Shown here: positions 1 through 6,590 of the stretch, piece after piece
Numbering within the stretch: the stretch's first letter is position 1
How the letters are laid out: each line of letters begins with the position of its first letter
Source: Leifsonia williamsii
Lineage (GTDB): Bacteria > Actinomycetota > Actinomycetes > Actinomycetales > Microbacteriaceae
Length of the DNA: 42,351 nt
Reading direction: 5' to 3'
NCBI RefSeq assembly: GCF_030433685.1
Contig: NZ_JAROCF010000002.1
Coordinates: 1 to 42,351 of the forward strand
Made by a program: the position numbers and the translations under genes
The notes under the pieces: generated by a model
What the model saw: only the letters and a program-made list of their open reading frames with translations
The model's database searches: none
Told to the model about the DNA's origin: nothing

Positions 1-52
1 CGTTCGACTGAAAATCGAAAGGTCACCGGATCGATGCCGGTCGGAGCCACCA
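1..52 (+). tRNA. 3' part of tRNA-Phe (GAA), attachment site
   Basis: The first bases fold as the 3' part of a tRNA. A 5-bp anticodon stem (TTCGA/TCGAA) encloses the loop CTGAAAA, giving anticodon GAA for phenylalanine. A T-arm follows (stem ACCGG/CCGGT, loop ATCGATG), then the acceptor strand CGGAGCC, discriminator A and an encoded CCA ending at 52. The D-arm and 5' acceptor strand lie outside the window. Integration into the 3' end of a tRNA restores the gene, so this is probably attL; the matching copy (attR) should lie just beyond the right edge and is not visible. Confidence 0.85.
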
Positions 53-57
53 CCCGG

Positions 58-88
58 AACCCCTACTCCCGTCAAGGAAGTGGGGGTT
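58..88 (+). terminator. hairpin after tRNA-Phe
   Basis: A 13-nt arm (58-70) pairs with 76-88 around a 5-nt loop, with one mismatch and one G-U pair, followed by TTTC. The position directly after the tRNA suggests a Rho-independent terminator that replaces the host one after integration. Confidence 0.6.
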
Positions 89-113
89 TCGTCATGATAA
101 CCCCGAATCGGCT

Positions 114-134
114 GGTGTATCCGCCGGTGTATCC
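114..134 (+). repeat. paired integrase arm-type sites, left end
   Basis: GGTGTATCC occurs twice as a direct repeat (114-122 and 126-134, 12-bp period). The same 9-mer occurs twice with a 13-bp period at 42241-42262 at the other prophage end. Short direct repeats in both arms, close to the crossover site and absent as a pair elsewhere, are what arm-type binding sites of a tyrosine integrase look like. The role is inferred. Confidence 0.65.
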
Positions 135-143
135 CATGGCCGT

Positions 144-359
144 TCAGTCGAAGAATCGGGCCGGCGAACACCCCACCAGTCGGGCGATCTGCACCAGTTC
201 CTCGAAGTGCAGATCCGACTCCCCCATCAACGCCTCCGGCCTACATCCGGTCAGCTGCACGACGGACTCCCCCGTGAGCCCCGCCGCCGCTGCCGCGTCG
301 AGAACGTTCCCCCGAACTCTCGCGCTCACTTCTTCGGCGCGTTGGTCGCTTTGTTTCAT
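144..359 (-). CDS. small Cro-like HTH protein (71 aa)
   Basis: A 71-residue protein beginning MKQSDQRAEE. I chose the ATG at 359 because AAGGGGATCAC lies just upstream; longer starts in this frame run through the promoter-like region. Residues 20-70 have the alternating helices of a short XRE/Cro-like domain and end in FEELVQIARLVGCSPARFF. The pattern resembles the Cro-like protein at 39468-39701 (FEFEQLVAVGGFLSFSVPEL), so the two may be paralogues. It lies next to attL and points toward the tRNA, alone in its transcript. The function is unknown; it could control excision or integration, or bind the same operators as Cro. Confidence 0.65.
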   Translation of the reverse strand: MKQSDQRAEEVSARVRGNVLDAAAAAGLTGESVVQLTGCRPEALMGESDLHFEELVQIARLVGCSPARFFD

Positions 360-425
360 GCTGTGATCCCCTTGATGATGACCCGTCCCCCTTTGGAGGG
401 TGAGGGAATCGTAAGCATAGATAAC

Positions 426-441
426 GTGTCGTCTTTGACAC
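426..441. promoter_or_regulatory. inverted repeat upstream of the left HTH gene
   Basis: GTGTC-N6-GACAC forms a perfect 5-bp dyad about 70 bp upstream of the start at 359, next to AT-richer sequence with -10-like hexamers on the minus strand. It may be an operator for the small HTH protein. There is no further support. The rest of 360-588 shows no gene that I can support. Confidence 0.35.
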
Positions 442-588
442 GGAATGCGGACAGACAGACTAGTTGGTCCTCCACGGCGGTGCGGGATTCTGCGGAACCC
501 GTCAAGGGGTGACACTCGAACTGGGGTGGCTGCGGCATTCGCTGGCCGAATGACGATTCCCCGACCGGACGAGCACCTACCCCGATGT

Positions 589-795
589 TTACTTCCGCTG
601 CTTCAACCAGACCTGTACGGTGTTCGTGCTGATGCGGGCTTCCTCAGCGATCACCCTGACGGATCCGCCGGCGTCTTTGGCTGCGTAGACGGCGGCGCGT
701 AGTTCAGCGTCGGCTTCGGCTCGTTTCTCGCCGGCTTCCCGGAGGCGCTGCAGTGCAGGCTCGGGCGGGTATTCGCGGCGGCGTGGCACGTCCAC
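589..795 (-). CDS. small HTH DNA-binding protein (68 aa)
   Basis: Residues 3-40 form a charged Ala/Glu-rich helix. The C-terminal 28 residues (GGSVRVIAEEARISTNTVQV and following) are a clear helix-turn-helix of the kind seen in sigma region 4, resolvases and phage regulators. The start is uncertain: GTG at 795 has GGGGGAAGG about 12 nt upstream, whereas GTG at 789 sits exactly 6 nt after a TAACCT box, the spacing seen at other apparently leaderless genes here. It is transcribed leftward, divergently from hicA, and shares its upstream region. Role unknown; a regulator of neighbouring accessory genes is possible. Confidence 0.65.
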   Translation of the reverse strand: MDVPRRREYPPEPALQRLREAGEKRAEADAELRAAVYAAKDAGGSVRVIAEEARISTNTVQVWLKQRK

Positions 796-918
796 AGGTT
801 AGGGCACCTTCCCCCGGGTGTGGCAATTCCGCTACACCACGACACCCGGATGGGGGTATCGTAGCGCTTCTGATACGGAATGCGACAGGGGTGACTAGTT
901 CCAGCACTCCTCCGATTT

Positions 919-960
919 GTCTAGTGTTGCTTGACTTGTTTTGTCTAGTGATGTTAGACT
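919..960 (+). promoter_or_regulatory. hicA promoter with two tandem operators
   Basis: Two near-identical 17-bp dyads lie 24 bp apart: GTCTA-N7-TTGAC (919-935) and GTCTA-N7-TAGAC (943-959). A -35 box TTGACT (931-936) and a -10 box TAGACT (955-960) with an 18-bp spacer are embedded in the two dyads. The predicted start point falls on the ATG of hicA at 967. Binding of HicB, or HicAB, to both dyads would cover both promoter boxes, giving the usual autorepression of a toxin-antitoxin operon. Confidence 0.75.
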
Positions 961-966
961 ATAGTC

Positions 967-1161
967 ATGGCCAAAGAGGAAACCACCCGCAAGCTGACCA
1001 AGCGCCTCAAGGACGCTGGCTTCGTAGCAGTCCGCACCACGGGAAGCCACACGACCTATGTCAACGGCAAAGTCAGCGTCACCGTCCCGGATGGACACCG
1101 AATCATCTCGGCGGGCATCGTCCGCCAGGTCAACAAAGCAATCGAGGAGACACAACAGTGA
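967..1161 (+). CDS. hicA: HicA-type mRNA interferase toxin
   Basis: A 64-aa protein of the HicA (YcfA) family, which cleaves mRNA through a small double-stranded-RNA-binding-like fold. Visible hallmarks are the N-terminal helix (KLTKRLKDAGF), the catalytic-histidine strand (TTGSHTTY, His28) and the C-terminal part with PDGH and IVRQVNKAI. Length is typical. There is no Shine-Dalgarno sequence before the ATG and the promoter -10 box ends 6 nt upstream, so the transcript is probably leaderless. The stop overlaps the GTG of hicB by 4 bp. In a prophage such a pair can stabilise the element or act against other phages; which applies here cannot be told. Confidence 0.9.
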   Translation: MAKEETTRKLTKRLKDAGFVAVRTTGSHTTYVNGKVSVTVPDGHRIISAGIVRQVNKAIEETQQ

Positions 1162-1706
1162 ACACCTACAAAGCCACCATCACCCGTGAGGGGAAGTGGT
1201 GGATGGTAGCCATTCCCGAGATCGACGGGCTCACCCAAGCGCGTCGGCTCTCAGAGGCACCCTTGATGGCCCGCGAGTACATCTCCGCCGCGACCGACCA
1301 GCCCCTCGACGAAGTCGAAGTGACCGCCAGCGTCGAGAGGGTCGGAGATCTCGTCAACATTTCGGACGCGCTCAACGACATCCGCAGCTCCCGAGCGGCT
1401 GCCGCCGTTCTGGAGGACCACGCCACGGTAGTGGCAACGTGGCTCGCTCAGTCTCTGGCGGCTCAGAACGTCACGGTCCGCGACATCGGCACCATCCTCG
1501 GGGTCTCATACCAACGCGCTCAGCAGCTCACAGCATCCGCGTCGGCTGACCCTGAAGTGAGCGGGCTCGGGGCGGCGCTCGTGGGTGCCCTAATCGCAGA
1601 GGTGGGCACCCACACCGCGGGACAATCCCGCCTGATGGATCGTCTCGCAAACGCAGGTGAGATCACCGTGCTCGGCGGCTCAGAATCGAAGGCCTCCGCT
1701 TATTGA
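1158..1706 (+). CDS. hicB: HicB-type antitoxin with C-terminal HTH
   Basis: The GTG start overlaps the hicA stop (GTGA). The N-terminal ~65 residues match the HicB partial RNase-H-like fold (YKATITREGKWWMVAIPEID, then helix and strand ending VEVTASVE). The remainder is mostly helical and contains a helix-turn-helix near residues 105-124 (VTVRDIGTILGVSYQRAQQL), which could bind the two dyads before hicA. At 182 aa it is longer than common HicB proteins (about 110-150 aa); the extra C-terminal ~55 residues (GLGAALVGALIAEVG and on) have no match that I know. It should neutralise HicA by direct binding and autorepress the operon. Confidence 0.85.
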   Translation: MNTYKATITREGKWWMVAIPEIDGLTQARRLSEAPLMAREYISAATDQPLDEVEVTASVERVGDLVNISDALNDIRSSRAAAAVLEDHATVVATWLAQSLAAQNVTVRDIGTILGVSYQRAQQLTASASADPEVSGLGAALVGALIAEVGTHTAGQSRLMDRLANAGEITVLGGSESKASAY

Positions 1707-1748
1707 TCCGACGGCTCCCTGTCGGTGGCCGCGCTCTACCCTGTTCGC

Positions 1749-1811
1749 ATGAGCAACACCCGACGAAAGGAAGACACATGGCTGATACAGCACCCCGGCC
1801 GCTCACGTTGA
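1749..1811 (+). CDS. possible 20-aa leader ORF
   Basis: An ATG at 1749 lies 6 nt after TACCCT (1737-1742), the same geometry as the leaderless genes here. It opens a 20-codon frame starting MSNTRRKEDT that overlaps the start of the next gene in another frame. Its first 15 bases, with the preceding C, are duplicated at the start of the gene at 2161. It could be a leader peptide or merely a relic of that duplication. Confidence 0.3.
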   Translation: MSNTRRKEDTWLIQHPGRSR

Positions 1812-2164
1812 TCGGTTCGAGCCTGCTCTCAAAGTGGGGGTTCGGCGACGGGGATGTAGTCGGTGATTGGTGGTGGGACGCGTACGACGACGAATGTCCA
1901 GCCGATCGGCACGAAGTCCTTCGCCTGCTGGTACGTGAGTTCCTCATCCCAGCCGCTCTCGACGCTGGACTAACAATCGACCTCTATGACATCGAGACGA
2001 TTCACAACCCGATCCGGGCAAGGTCGGTGAACGGGGAGCCGGTCGAAGACCTGCCGTTTGAGGCAGAGCTGGACGAGGTGGTCGTCGCGATCTCGCCTCA
2101 AGCAGTCAAGGCAGCCGCCGAGCGAGTCTCTCTGGCTGGGATCGAGCCTACGATCAACCCATGA
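1778..2164 (+). CDS. hypothetical protein (128 aa)
   Basis: Start at the ATG of 1778 with GAAAGGAAG upstream. An acidic soluble protein with a Trp-rich N-terminal stretch (SLLSKWGFGDGDVVGDWWWD) and a helical centre (HEVLRLLVREFLIPAALDAG). I recognise no family. It follows hicB by about 70 bp across a weak hairpin (1708-1725) and overlaps the next gene by ATGA, so those two are coupled. It belongs to the rightward accessory block rather than the virion genes. The tail EVVVAISPQAVKAAAERV may form a strand-helix unit. Confidence 0.7.
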   Translation: MADTAPRPLTLIGSSLLSKWGFGDGDVVGDWWWDAYDDECPADRHEVLRLLVREFLIPAALDAGLTIDLYDIETIHNPIRARSVNGEPVEDLPFEAELDEVVVAISPQAVKAAAERVSLAGIEPTINP

Positions 2165-2343
2165 GCAACACCCGCACCAACGCTGACGGATTCCGCGGCG
2201 ACTACCCCAAAGAAGACGACTGGGTCGTCGAGCTGTACCGCGCCAACGGCATGGAACCACCCTGGCTACTCGAATGGCGCGACGGGAAACCGATCGGACC
2301 CGCGCAACCACCAACACCACCCGTCCCCCGTCACGAAGCCTGA
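2161..2343 (+). CDS. hypothetical protein (60 aa)
   Basis: A short hydrophilic protein whose ATG overlaps the stop of the preceding gene (ATGA). The middle (WVVELYRANGMEPPWLLEW) may form an amphipathic helix, and the C-terminus is Pro-rich (PPTPPVPRH). No family is recognised. High third-position GC and translational coupling support a real gene. Confidence 0.6.
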   Translation: MSNTRTNADGFRGDYPKEDDWVVELYRANGMEPPWLLEWRDGKPIGPAQPPTPPVPRHEA

Positions 2344-2414
2344 ACTGGGGCGGACGGGTGAACCGTACTTTCTAGTAGGGTCTCCACAGTCACTCCTCAC
2401 CCGCAAAGGCCCAC

Positions 2415-3803
2415 ATGTCCAACCTCGTCTGGTGCGGGATCACCATCCTGATCCTCGCCGCCACCACCGTCGGTGTGCGGTTCTACGCCCGCCCCGTGTT
2501 CTGGCTCTCCTTCTGGCACAACCTCGTCTGGGCTGCCGCGATGCTCGTCATCGGCTCCCCACTGGTCCACTACAAGACAGCGTCGTGGGGGCCCTGGCTC
2601 ACCCTGATCACCGGACTCGTCGCGTTCAACGTCGGCGCAGTGGTGATCTGGCAGCTGCTCGAACGGCGCGGCCCCCAACGAAGCCGAATGCAGGAGCGGT
2701 GGCCGCTGTTCCGGCAGAACCCCGACTACCTCACCACCCGACCCGTCTTCTGGACCGTGGCCGGCCTTTACGCTGTCGGGTTCGCGTTCTACCTGATCAA
2801 CATTCAGACCCGGTTCGGCATCGAGAACCTCGTCCTGCAGCCCACCATCATCCGCAAGGGCGCCGACGGGGTCTCCTACCTTGAGTCCCTCCCCCTGCCG
2901 GCGCGGATCCTGCTCTACCTGGGCCCGCTCGTGTTCGCGATGATCTGGTACACGCCCGCGTTGAACAAGCCGTTCAAGCCAATCCCCCGCGTCCTCCTCA
3001 CCATCGTCGTCCTGCTGACGATGATCGCGATGCTGCAACGCTCCAACCTGTTCATCGCAATCCTCCTCACCTGCGCGCTCTACATCACCGGCCCGCTCGC
3101 GAAGCAGACGACCAGCCGCCGCAGCGACGGGTTCCTCGGGTCCGTGGCGAAGTGGTGGGATGTCGCACCGAAGGGTGTCCGCATCCTCGGCGGCCTCATG
3201 CTCCTCGGCGTCGTCGGCCTGATCGCGTTCCAGTCCGTCGGCATCAGCCTCGGGAAGACCGCCACCGTGGAAGTGAAGTCCGGTGCCGTGTCCTCGGCGA
3301 TCGCGAAGACCGGCCTGGCGTCACCCGTGCAGTACTACACGGTCGGTGCGGTCGCGTTCCTCCGCCTGGTCGAAGAAACCGAGGGGCAGCCCGACACGTA
3401 CGGTTCCTCGACCCTCGCCCTGCCACTGAAGTTCGTCCCAGGCATCAACCATGAAGAAGCCATCCGCGGGTACATCGACATCGGCGTCCGTACCAACGTG
3501 TACACCTGGCTCGAGCCCTACTACCGCGACTTCGGCTACGTCGGCGTCCTCCTCGGCAGCCTCGGCTACGGCCTCCTCGCAGGTTGGTTGTTCGTCACCC
3601 GACACCGGTCCACGACGCGGCTGTGGATCTCCGCCGCCGTGTTCGCGACCGTATTCCTCGCCCCGTTCGCGACCCGCCTCGACTCCGCACTCGTGTTCTC
3701 GATCATCCTCTCCATCGGCGTCATCGGGTTCGTCACACGGTGGCAACTGCAGCGACGCACACCGGCACCTGTTGAGGATCGCGAGCTCGTAGAGAGCCGC
3801 TGA
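2415..3803 (+). CDS. Wzy-like oligosaccharide repeat-unit polymerase
   Basis: A 462-aa integral membrane protein with about ten or eleven predicted transmembrane helices, for example near residues 4-22, 27-48, 60-82, 110-131, 193-226, 256-280, 371-395, 401-423 and 426-445. The pattern and the periplasmic motif around residues 335-385 (RTNVYTWLEPYYRDFGYVG) resemble O-antigen/oligosaccharide repeat-unit polymerases, which join undecaprenyl-linked glycan units outside the membrane. AAAGG precedes the ATG. The gene stands in the accessory block next to attL, opposite in direction to the virion genes, with a strong terminator after it. This is the layout of a moron, so it may alter the lysogen's surface glycan and block superinfection. 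Family assignment is by pattern; another polytopic glycan enzyme remains possible. Confidence 0.7.
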   Translation: MSNLVWCGITILILAATTVGVRFYARPVFWLSFWHNLVWAAAMLVIGSPLVHYKTASWGPWLTLITGLVAFNVGAVVIWQLLERRGPQRSRMQERWPLFRQNPDYLTTRPVFWTVAGLYAVGFAFYLINIQTRFGIENLVLQPTIIRKGADGVSYLESLPLPARILLYLGPLVFAMIWYTPALNKPFKPIPRVLLTIVVLLTMIAMLQRSNLFIAILLTCALYITGPLAKQTTSRRSDGFLGSVAKWWDVAPKGVRILGGLMLLGVVGLIAFQSVGISLGKTATVEVKSGAVSSAIAKTGLASPVQYYTVGAVAFLRLVEETEGQPDTYGSSTLALPLKFVPGINHEEAIRGYIDIGVRTNVYTWLEPYYRDFGYVGVLLGSLGYGLLAGWLFVTRHRSTTRLWISAAVFATVFLAPFATRLDSALVFSIILSIGVIGFVTRWQLQRRTPAPVEDRELVESR

Positions 3804-3812
3804 AACGACGAA

Positions 3813-3852
3813 GAAGCCCCTCGACCCACCGTCTGGTGAGCCGAGGGGCTTC
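3813..3852. terminator. bidirectional terminator between accessory block and late operon
   Basis: An 11-bp perfect stem (GAAGCCCCTCG at 3813-3823 with its complement at 3842-3852) lies between the convergent genes 2415-3803 and 3851-4039. It ends both the rightward accessory transcript and the leftward late transcript. Confidence 0.85.
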
Positions 3853-4039
3853 ATTCGTACTTACTTGACGTCCGTTCAGGCTGTCTGCGCTTCCGGTAGT
3901 ACACACCGACCGACCGACGGTACCGGGCGACAGTCGCGGCGTCGCACTCGACCAGTTCCGCCACCTCCCGGTCCGTCTTCCCCAGACGAACAAGGCGCAA
4001 CACGATCGCGCGGAGGTGTTCAGGCAGCGGTGACGGCAC
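3851..4039 (-). CDS. small HTH protein at the end of the late operon (62 aa)
   Basis: A basic 62-aa protein with a clear helix-turn-helix (residues about 20-45: GKTDREVAELVECDAATVAR) and a basic tail (YYRKRRQ). It resembles small sigma-region-4/transposase-type HTH proteins. The GTG at 4039 is the furthest start; no good ribosome site is visible, so translation may depend on the gene upstream, 18 bp away. The stop codon lies inside the terminator stem. Role unknown. Confidence 0.65.
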   Translation of the reverse strand: MPSPLPEHLRAIVLRLVRLGKTDREVAELVECDAATVARYRRSVGVYYRKRRQPERTSSKYE

Positions 4040-4057
4040 GAACAGATCATGCCAGAC

Positions 4058-4324
4058 CTACTCGAGTCTGATGCTGCCCCCGTCACGGATGATGACCTCC
4101 GGGGTATCTGTCACCCTGAGTTGCACCTGCTGATTCGCCGACACGACCACGGCGCCTGCAGAGTCAGCGTCCGGGCCGGCCAGGAGGATACGACCCCCCG
4201 CGCCGTCCATCGTGAGCGGCCGCCACTGCCCGCTGATGAACGCCTCCACCGGCCCGTGATCATCAGGCAGACCGTTGAACGTCCAATGGAAGTACTCACG
4301 TCCAGCACGAGGCAGATTCGTCAT
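4058..4324 (-). CDS. hypothetical late protein, probable virion component (88 aa)
   Basis: A beta-rich 88-aa protein starting MTNLPRAGREYF with no membrane segment. Its middle reads like a small jelly-roll or Ig-like fold (AVVVSANQQVQLRVTD). The start overlaps the stop of the 440-aa repeat protein by ATGA, so the two are made together. It is likely a partner or decoration for that protein. No family is recognised. Confidence 0.65.
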   Translation of the reverse strand: MTNLPRAGREYFHWTFNGLPDDHGPVEAFISGQWRPLTMDGAGGRILLAGPDADSAGAVVVSANQQVQLRVTDTPEVIIRDGGSIRLE

Positions 4325-5643
4325 CGGGTTGCTCCTGTCACAGTGATCGGATTCCGGGATGCTGGGCCAACCGTCACCGTCGACCCGTGAACGCTCGTCA
4401 CAGTGAGGGAGTGACGGTACGGGCCCGATGCGGTGACCGTGATGTCACGTCGAACACCGTTGTCGAGCAGGAACCGCAGCACGGGCAGCACAGCAGCCAG
4501 CGTGCCGGTGTTCACCTGGACGGCGGTCATCGATGCCTGAGGCGCCGGGAGTACAGCGCTCAGCGCGGCCGAGTTGGTCGATGACCCGACCAGAGACGAA
4601 CCTAAGAGAGGAGCAGTCGCACTCAAGACCGCCGCGTTGACCGATGCGCCCACGACGACGCCGACTGTGCGCGGCAGGGACGCATTGAGCGTCCCCGTGT
4701 TCGCTGAACCCGTATCCACCACCGATCCGACGAGACGCGGCAAAGTAGGTGCCAGGCTTCCGGTGTTCACCTGCGTTCCGACGACAGCGCCAGTCACCCG
4801 CGGGACAGCAGCACTCAGGGCGCCCTGATTCGTGACCGTGTCAACAATCGATGACATGACCAGCGGCAGCCTGCCCCCGACATATCCACTGTTGACCTGC
4901 GCCGCAACGATCGCACCCGCCAACGGCGGAACAGTCCCGCCGAGACTCCCCGGGTTCGTCGCCGTCCCCGCCACCGACCCGGTCAGCAGTGGCAGGCCGG
5001 CGGAAAGCGTCGCCGGGTTGCTCTGTGTGCCGCTCATAGCAGCCGTGGCGAGAGGCACCTGCGCGGAGGCAGACCCAACGTTAGTCTGCGTGCCGGTGAC
5101 CGAACTGGTCAGTCGTGGCAGCGACGCCAAGACAGTGCCGGTGGTGCTCCCCGATGCGCCGTCCGTTGCGACGATGTCGACACCGAACCAAGCACCCGAC
5201 GTTCCCGGAGTTGCCGACGCGAGACCGGGCGTCGCCGAATAGTTGAAGCGGCTCGACGTACCCGTAGCGACAGAGAACTGAGTCGTCGACTTCGGCCACG
5301 CAGACGCGACCGCCGTGTAGTTCTCCGACGCTGCAGGCAGGAAAACGCCGGGGATGTAGACCGTGGCACTCGTGAGCGCCAGAGGAGTGGTGAACGGGAG
5401 TACGTTCCACCCCGCAGCAAGAGTGACCGAGGGGCCAGTGGCGACCACCGTCCCCGTCGTGCTCCACAAGTACGGGGTGGCGGTCTTCCCAGCGACAGGG
5501 GCGTACCAGCGCACACCAGTCGCCGTCAGCCCCGACACGCTCACCGTCACAAGGAAGCCGACACTGAGGCCGCCGCCGCTCGACCCGTCATCCGATGCCG
5601 ACCCGGGAGTTAGCAGCCCGGACGGGAACTGGTACGTCGTCAT
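4321..5643 (-). CDS. DUF4082-like protein with about ten 21-residue repeats
   Basis: Residues 1-165 look like a DUF4082-type beta-sandwich (GLTATGVRWYAPV, VTLAAGWNVLPFTTPLAL, YTAVASAWP, TPGTSGAWFGVDIVAT). Residues 171-390 are tandem repeats of about 21 aa with the consensus L-x-A-x-L-P-x-L-x-G-S-V-V-G-T-x-x-N-x-G-S. The last 45 residues form a small beta domain (RRDITVTASGPYRHSLTV). In phages such proteins are usually fibre, appendage or head-decoration components. The gene lies downstream of the lysis genes, overlaps both neighbours by ATGA, and is therefore expressed last in the late operon. The regular repeat suggests a fibrous beta structure. The precise function is unknown. Confidence 0.75.
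   Translation of the reverse strand: MTTYQFPSGLLTPGSASDDGSSGGGLSVGFLVTVSVSGLTATGVRWYAPVAGKTATPYLWSTTGTVVATGPSVTLAAGWNVLPFTTPLALTSATVYIPGVFLPAASENYTAVASAWPKSTTQFSVATGTSSRFNYSATPGLASATPGTSGAWFGVDIVATDGASGSTTGTVLASLPRLTSSVTGTQTNVGSASAQVPLATAAMSGTQSNPATLSAGLPLLTGSVAGTATNPGSLGGTVPPLAGAIVAAQVNSGYVGGRLPLVMSSIVDTVTNQGALSAAVPRVTGAVVGTQVNTGSLAPTLPRLVGSVVDTGSANTGTLNASLPRTVGVVVGASVNAAVLSATAPLLGSSLVGSSTNSAALSAVLPAPQASMTAVQVNTGTLAAVLPVLRFLLDNGVRRDITVTASGPYRHSLTVTSVHGSTVTVGPASRNPITVTGATR
4474..5133 (-). repeat. tandem 63-bp coding repeats
   Basis: This stretch encodes about ten copies of a 21-residue unit (one copy has 22). Each unit carries a conserved L-P or V-P near position 5-6 and an N-x-G near the end. 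Copies have diverged in DNA, so the array is old or under protein-level selection rather than a recent slippage product. Confidence 0.8.
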
Positions 5644-5804
5644 GCGTTGACCAGCTCATCGAGCCACATCCACACGGCACCGCTGTCAGTGGCGACCAAA
5701 GCAGCAAGCCGGAACCCCGTTGGCTTCAGCCCATTGGTGATAGCGGAGACCACGCCCGACCCGTCCGGGCCGACGACTGCATCCCCTACCTGAATCGCAT
5801 GCAT
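5640..5804 (-). CDS. small hypothetical late protein (54 aa)
   Basis: It begins MHAIQVGDAVVGPDGSGVVS and ends WMWLDELVNA. GAGAGG lies 8-9 nt before the ATG, and the stop overlaps the start of the 440-aa repeat protein by ATGA, which strongly supports a real, coupled gene. The sequence looks like a small SH3-like beta barrel (QVGDAVVGPDGSGVV) followed by a strand and a short helix. It may help assemble the repeat protein. Confidence 0.7.
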   Translation of the reverse strand: MHAIQVGDAVVGPDGSGVVSAITNGLKPTGFRLAALVATDSGAVWMWLDELVNA

Positions 5805-5826
5805 GACGTTCGCCTCTCGCGTGAGG

Positions 5827-5876
5827 CCCGCCTCGGGCGATCAACGGCGCGACCCTGTTGAGGCACCCGAGGCGGG
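5827..5876 (-). terminator. hairpin between late genes
   Basis: CCCGCCTCGGG (5827-5837) pairs with CCCGAGGCGGG (5866-5876): an 11-bp stem with a long loop and no T-tract. It follows the stop of the 131-aa protein on the minus strand and may attenuate transcription or protect mRNA ends. Confidence 0.5.
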
Positions 5877-5886
5877 ACGGATCAGG

Positions 5887-6282
5887 TCAGGAGACGGGAA
5901 CAGTGAACGTCGGCACGCCGAGATCCACCGGCACACCCGTGTTGATCGACGTCGACCCGAGAGTCATGTCCCCACCACCACCAGTGGCCGTGACAGTGCC
6001 ATCGAAGATCGCGGTGCCTCCCGACGTCGCGACACGGAAGTACCCCGCCGTGCCGGACGCTGACGGGTTCGCCGCAGCCGGATCAGACGCCGTCAGCACA
6101 CCACCAGACGACGTGAACGAACCCGACACCGGCACAGTGACCAGGAGCGTACCCGTCGCTGCCGTCTCCGGGGTGGCAGGCTTCGATCCGGAGTAGATCT
6201 TGATGGTCGAACTCGCGCCGATCGCGGTCGCGAGAGCGGAACCCATCGACTGCGCAGCCGCAGCGGTGAGGGACAGTGACAT
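5887..6282 (-). CDS. phage virion-type structural protein (131 aa)
   Basis: The N-terminal helix (SLTAAAAQSMGSALATAIG) is followed by a beta-rich region with the pattern IYSG-x-P-A, SGGVLTA, GTAGYFRVATSGGTAIFDG and a threonine/glycine-rich C-terminus. This arrangement is common in small phage structural proteins of unassigned function. It lies directly after the holin-like gene (2-bp gap) and before the repeat-protein cluster, so it is probably part of an outer appendage. Confidence 0.65.
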   Translation of the reverse strand: MSLSLTAAAAQSMGSALATAIGASSTIKIYSGSKPATPETAATGTLLVTVPVSGSFTSSGGVLTASDPAAANPSASGTAGYFRVATSGGTAIFDGTVTATGGGGDMTLGSTSINTGVPVDLGVPTFTVPVS

Positions 6283-6284
6283 GG

Positions 6285-6590
6285 TTACTCCTCAGTGGTT
6301 GTGGTTGCAGCGGACTTGGGGACAGAACCGAGGCCGATACTCGTCAGCCACTCATTCACAGCCGGGATCGCCATCACACGGGACAGCGCACCCGCAACAG
6401 CAGTCACCGCGGCCGCGATACCGACCAGGTACAGGCGCAGCTCCGACTCGACCGGCAGGCCGAGAGCCTCGATGATCTCCGGCAGGACCAGCGCGAACCC
6501 AAGGAACGCGGGGATACCGACCTGAACGATGGTGCGAAGGACGCGCTGTCCCTTGTTGATGACTTCGGGCACTGCGAGGTGCTTGCTCAT
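6285..6590 (-). CDS. holin candidate, two transmembrane helices (101 aa)
   Basis: Two hydrophobic segments near residues 22-41 (VQVGIPAFLGFALVLPEIIE) and 52-74 (LRLYLVGIAAAVTAVAGALS) are separated by a short turn, with a basic N-terminus and a polar acidic tail. Size and topology fit actinophage holins that form lesions in the cytoplasmic membrane and release the endolysin. It lies in a lysis cassette after endolysin and two other membrane proteins, and its start overlaps the preceding gene by 4 bp. Confidence 0.65.
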   Translation of the reverse strand: MSKHLAVPEVINKGQRVLRTIVQVGIPAFLGFALVLPEIIEALGLPVESELRLYLVGIAAAVTAVAGALSRVMAIPAVNEWLTSIGLGSVPKSAATTTTEE

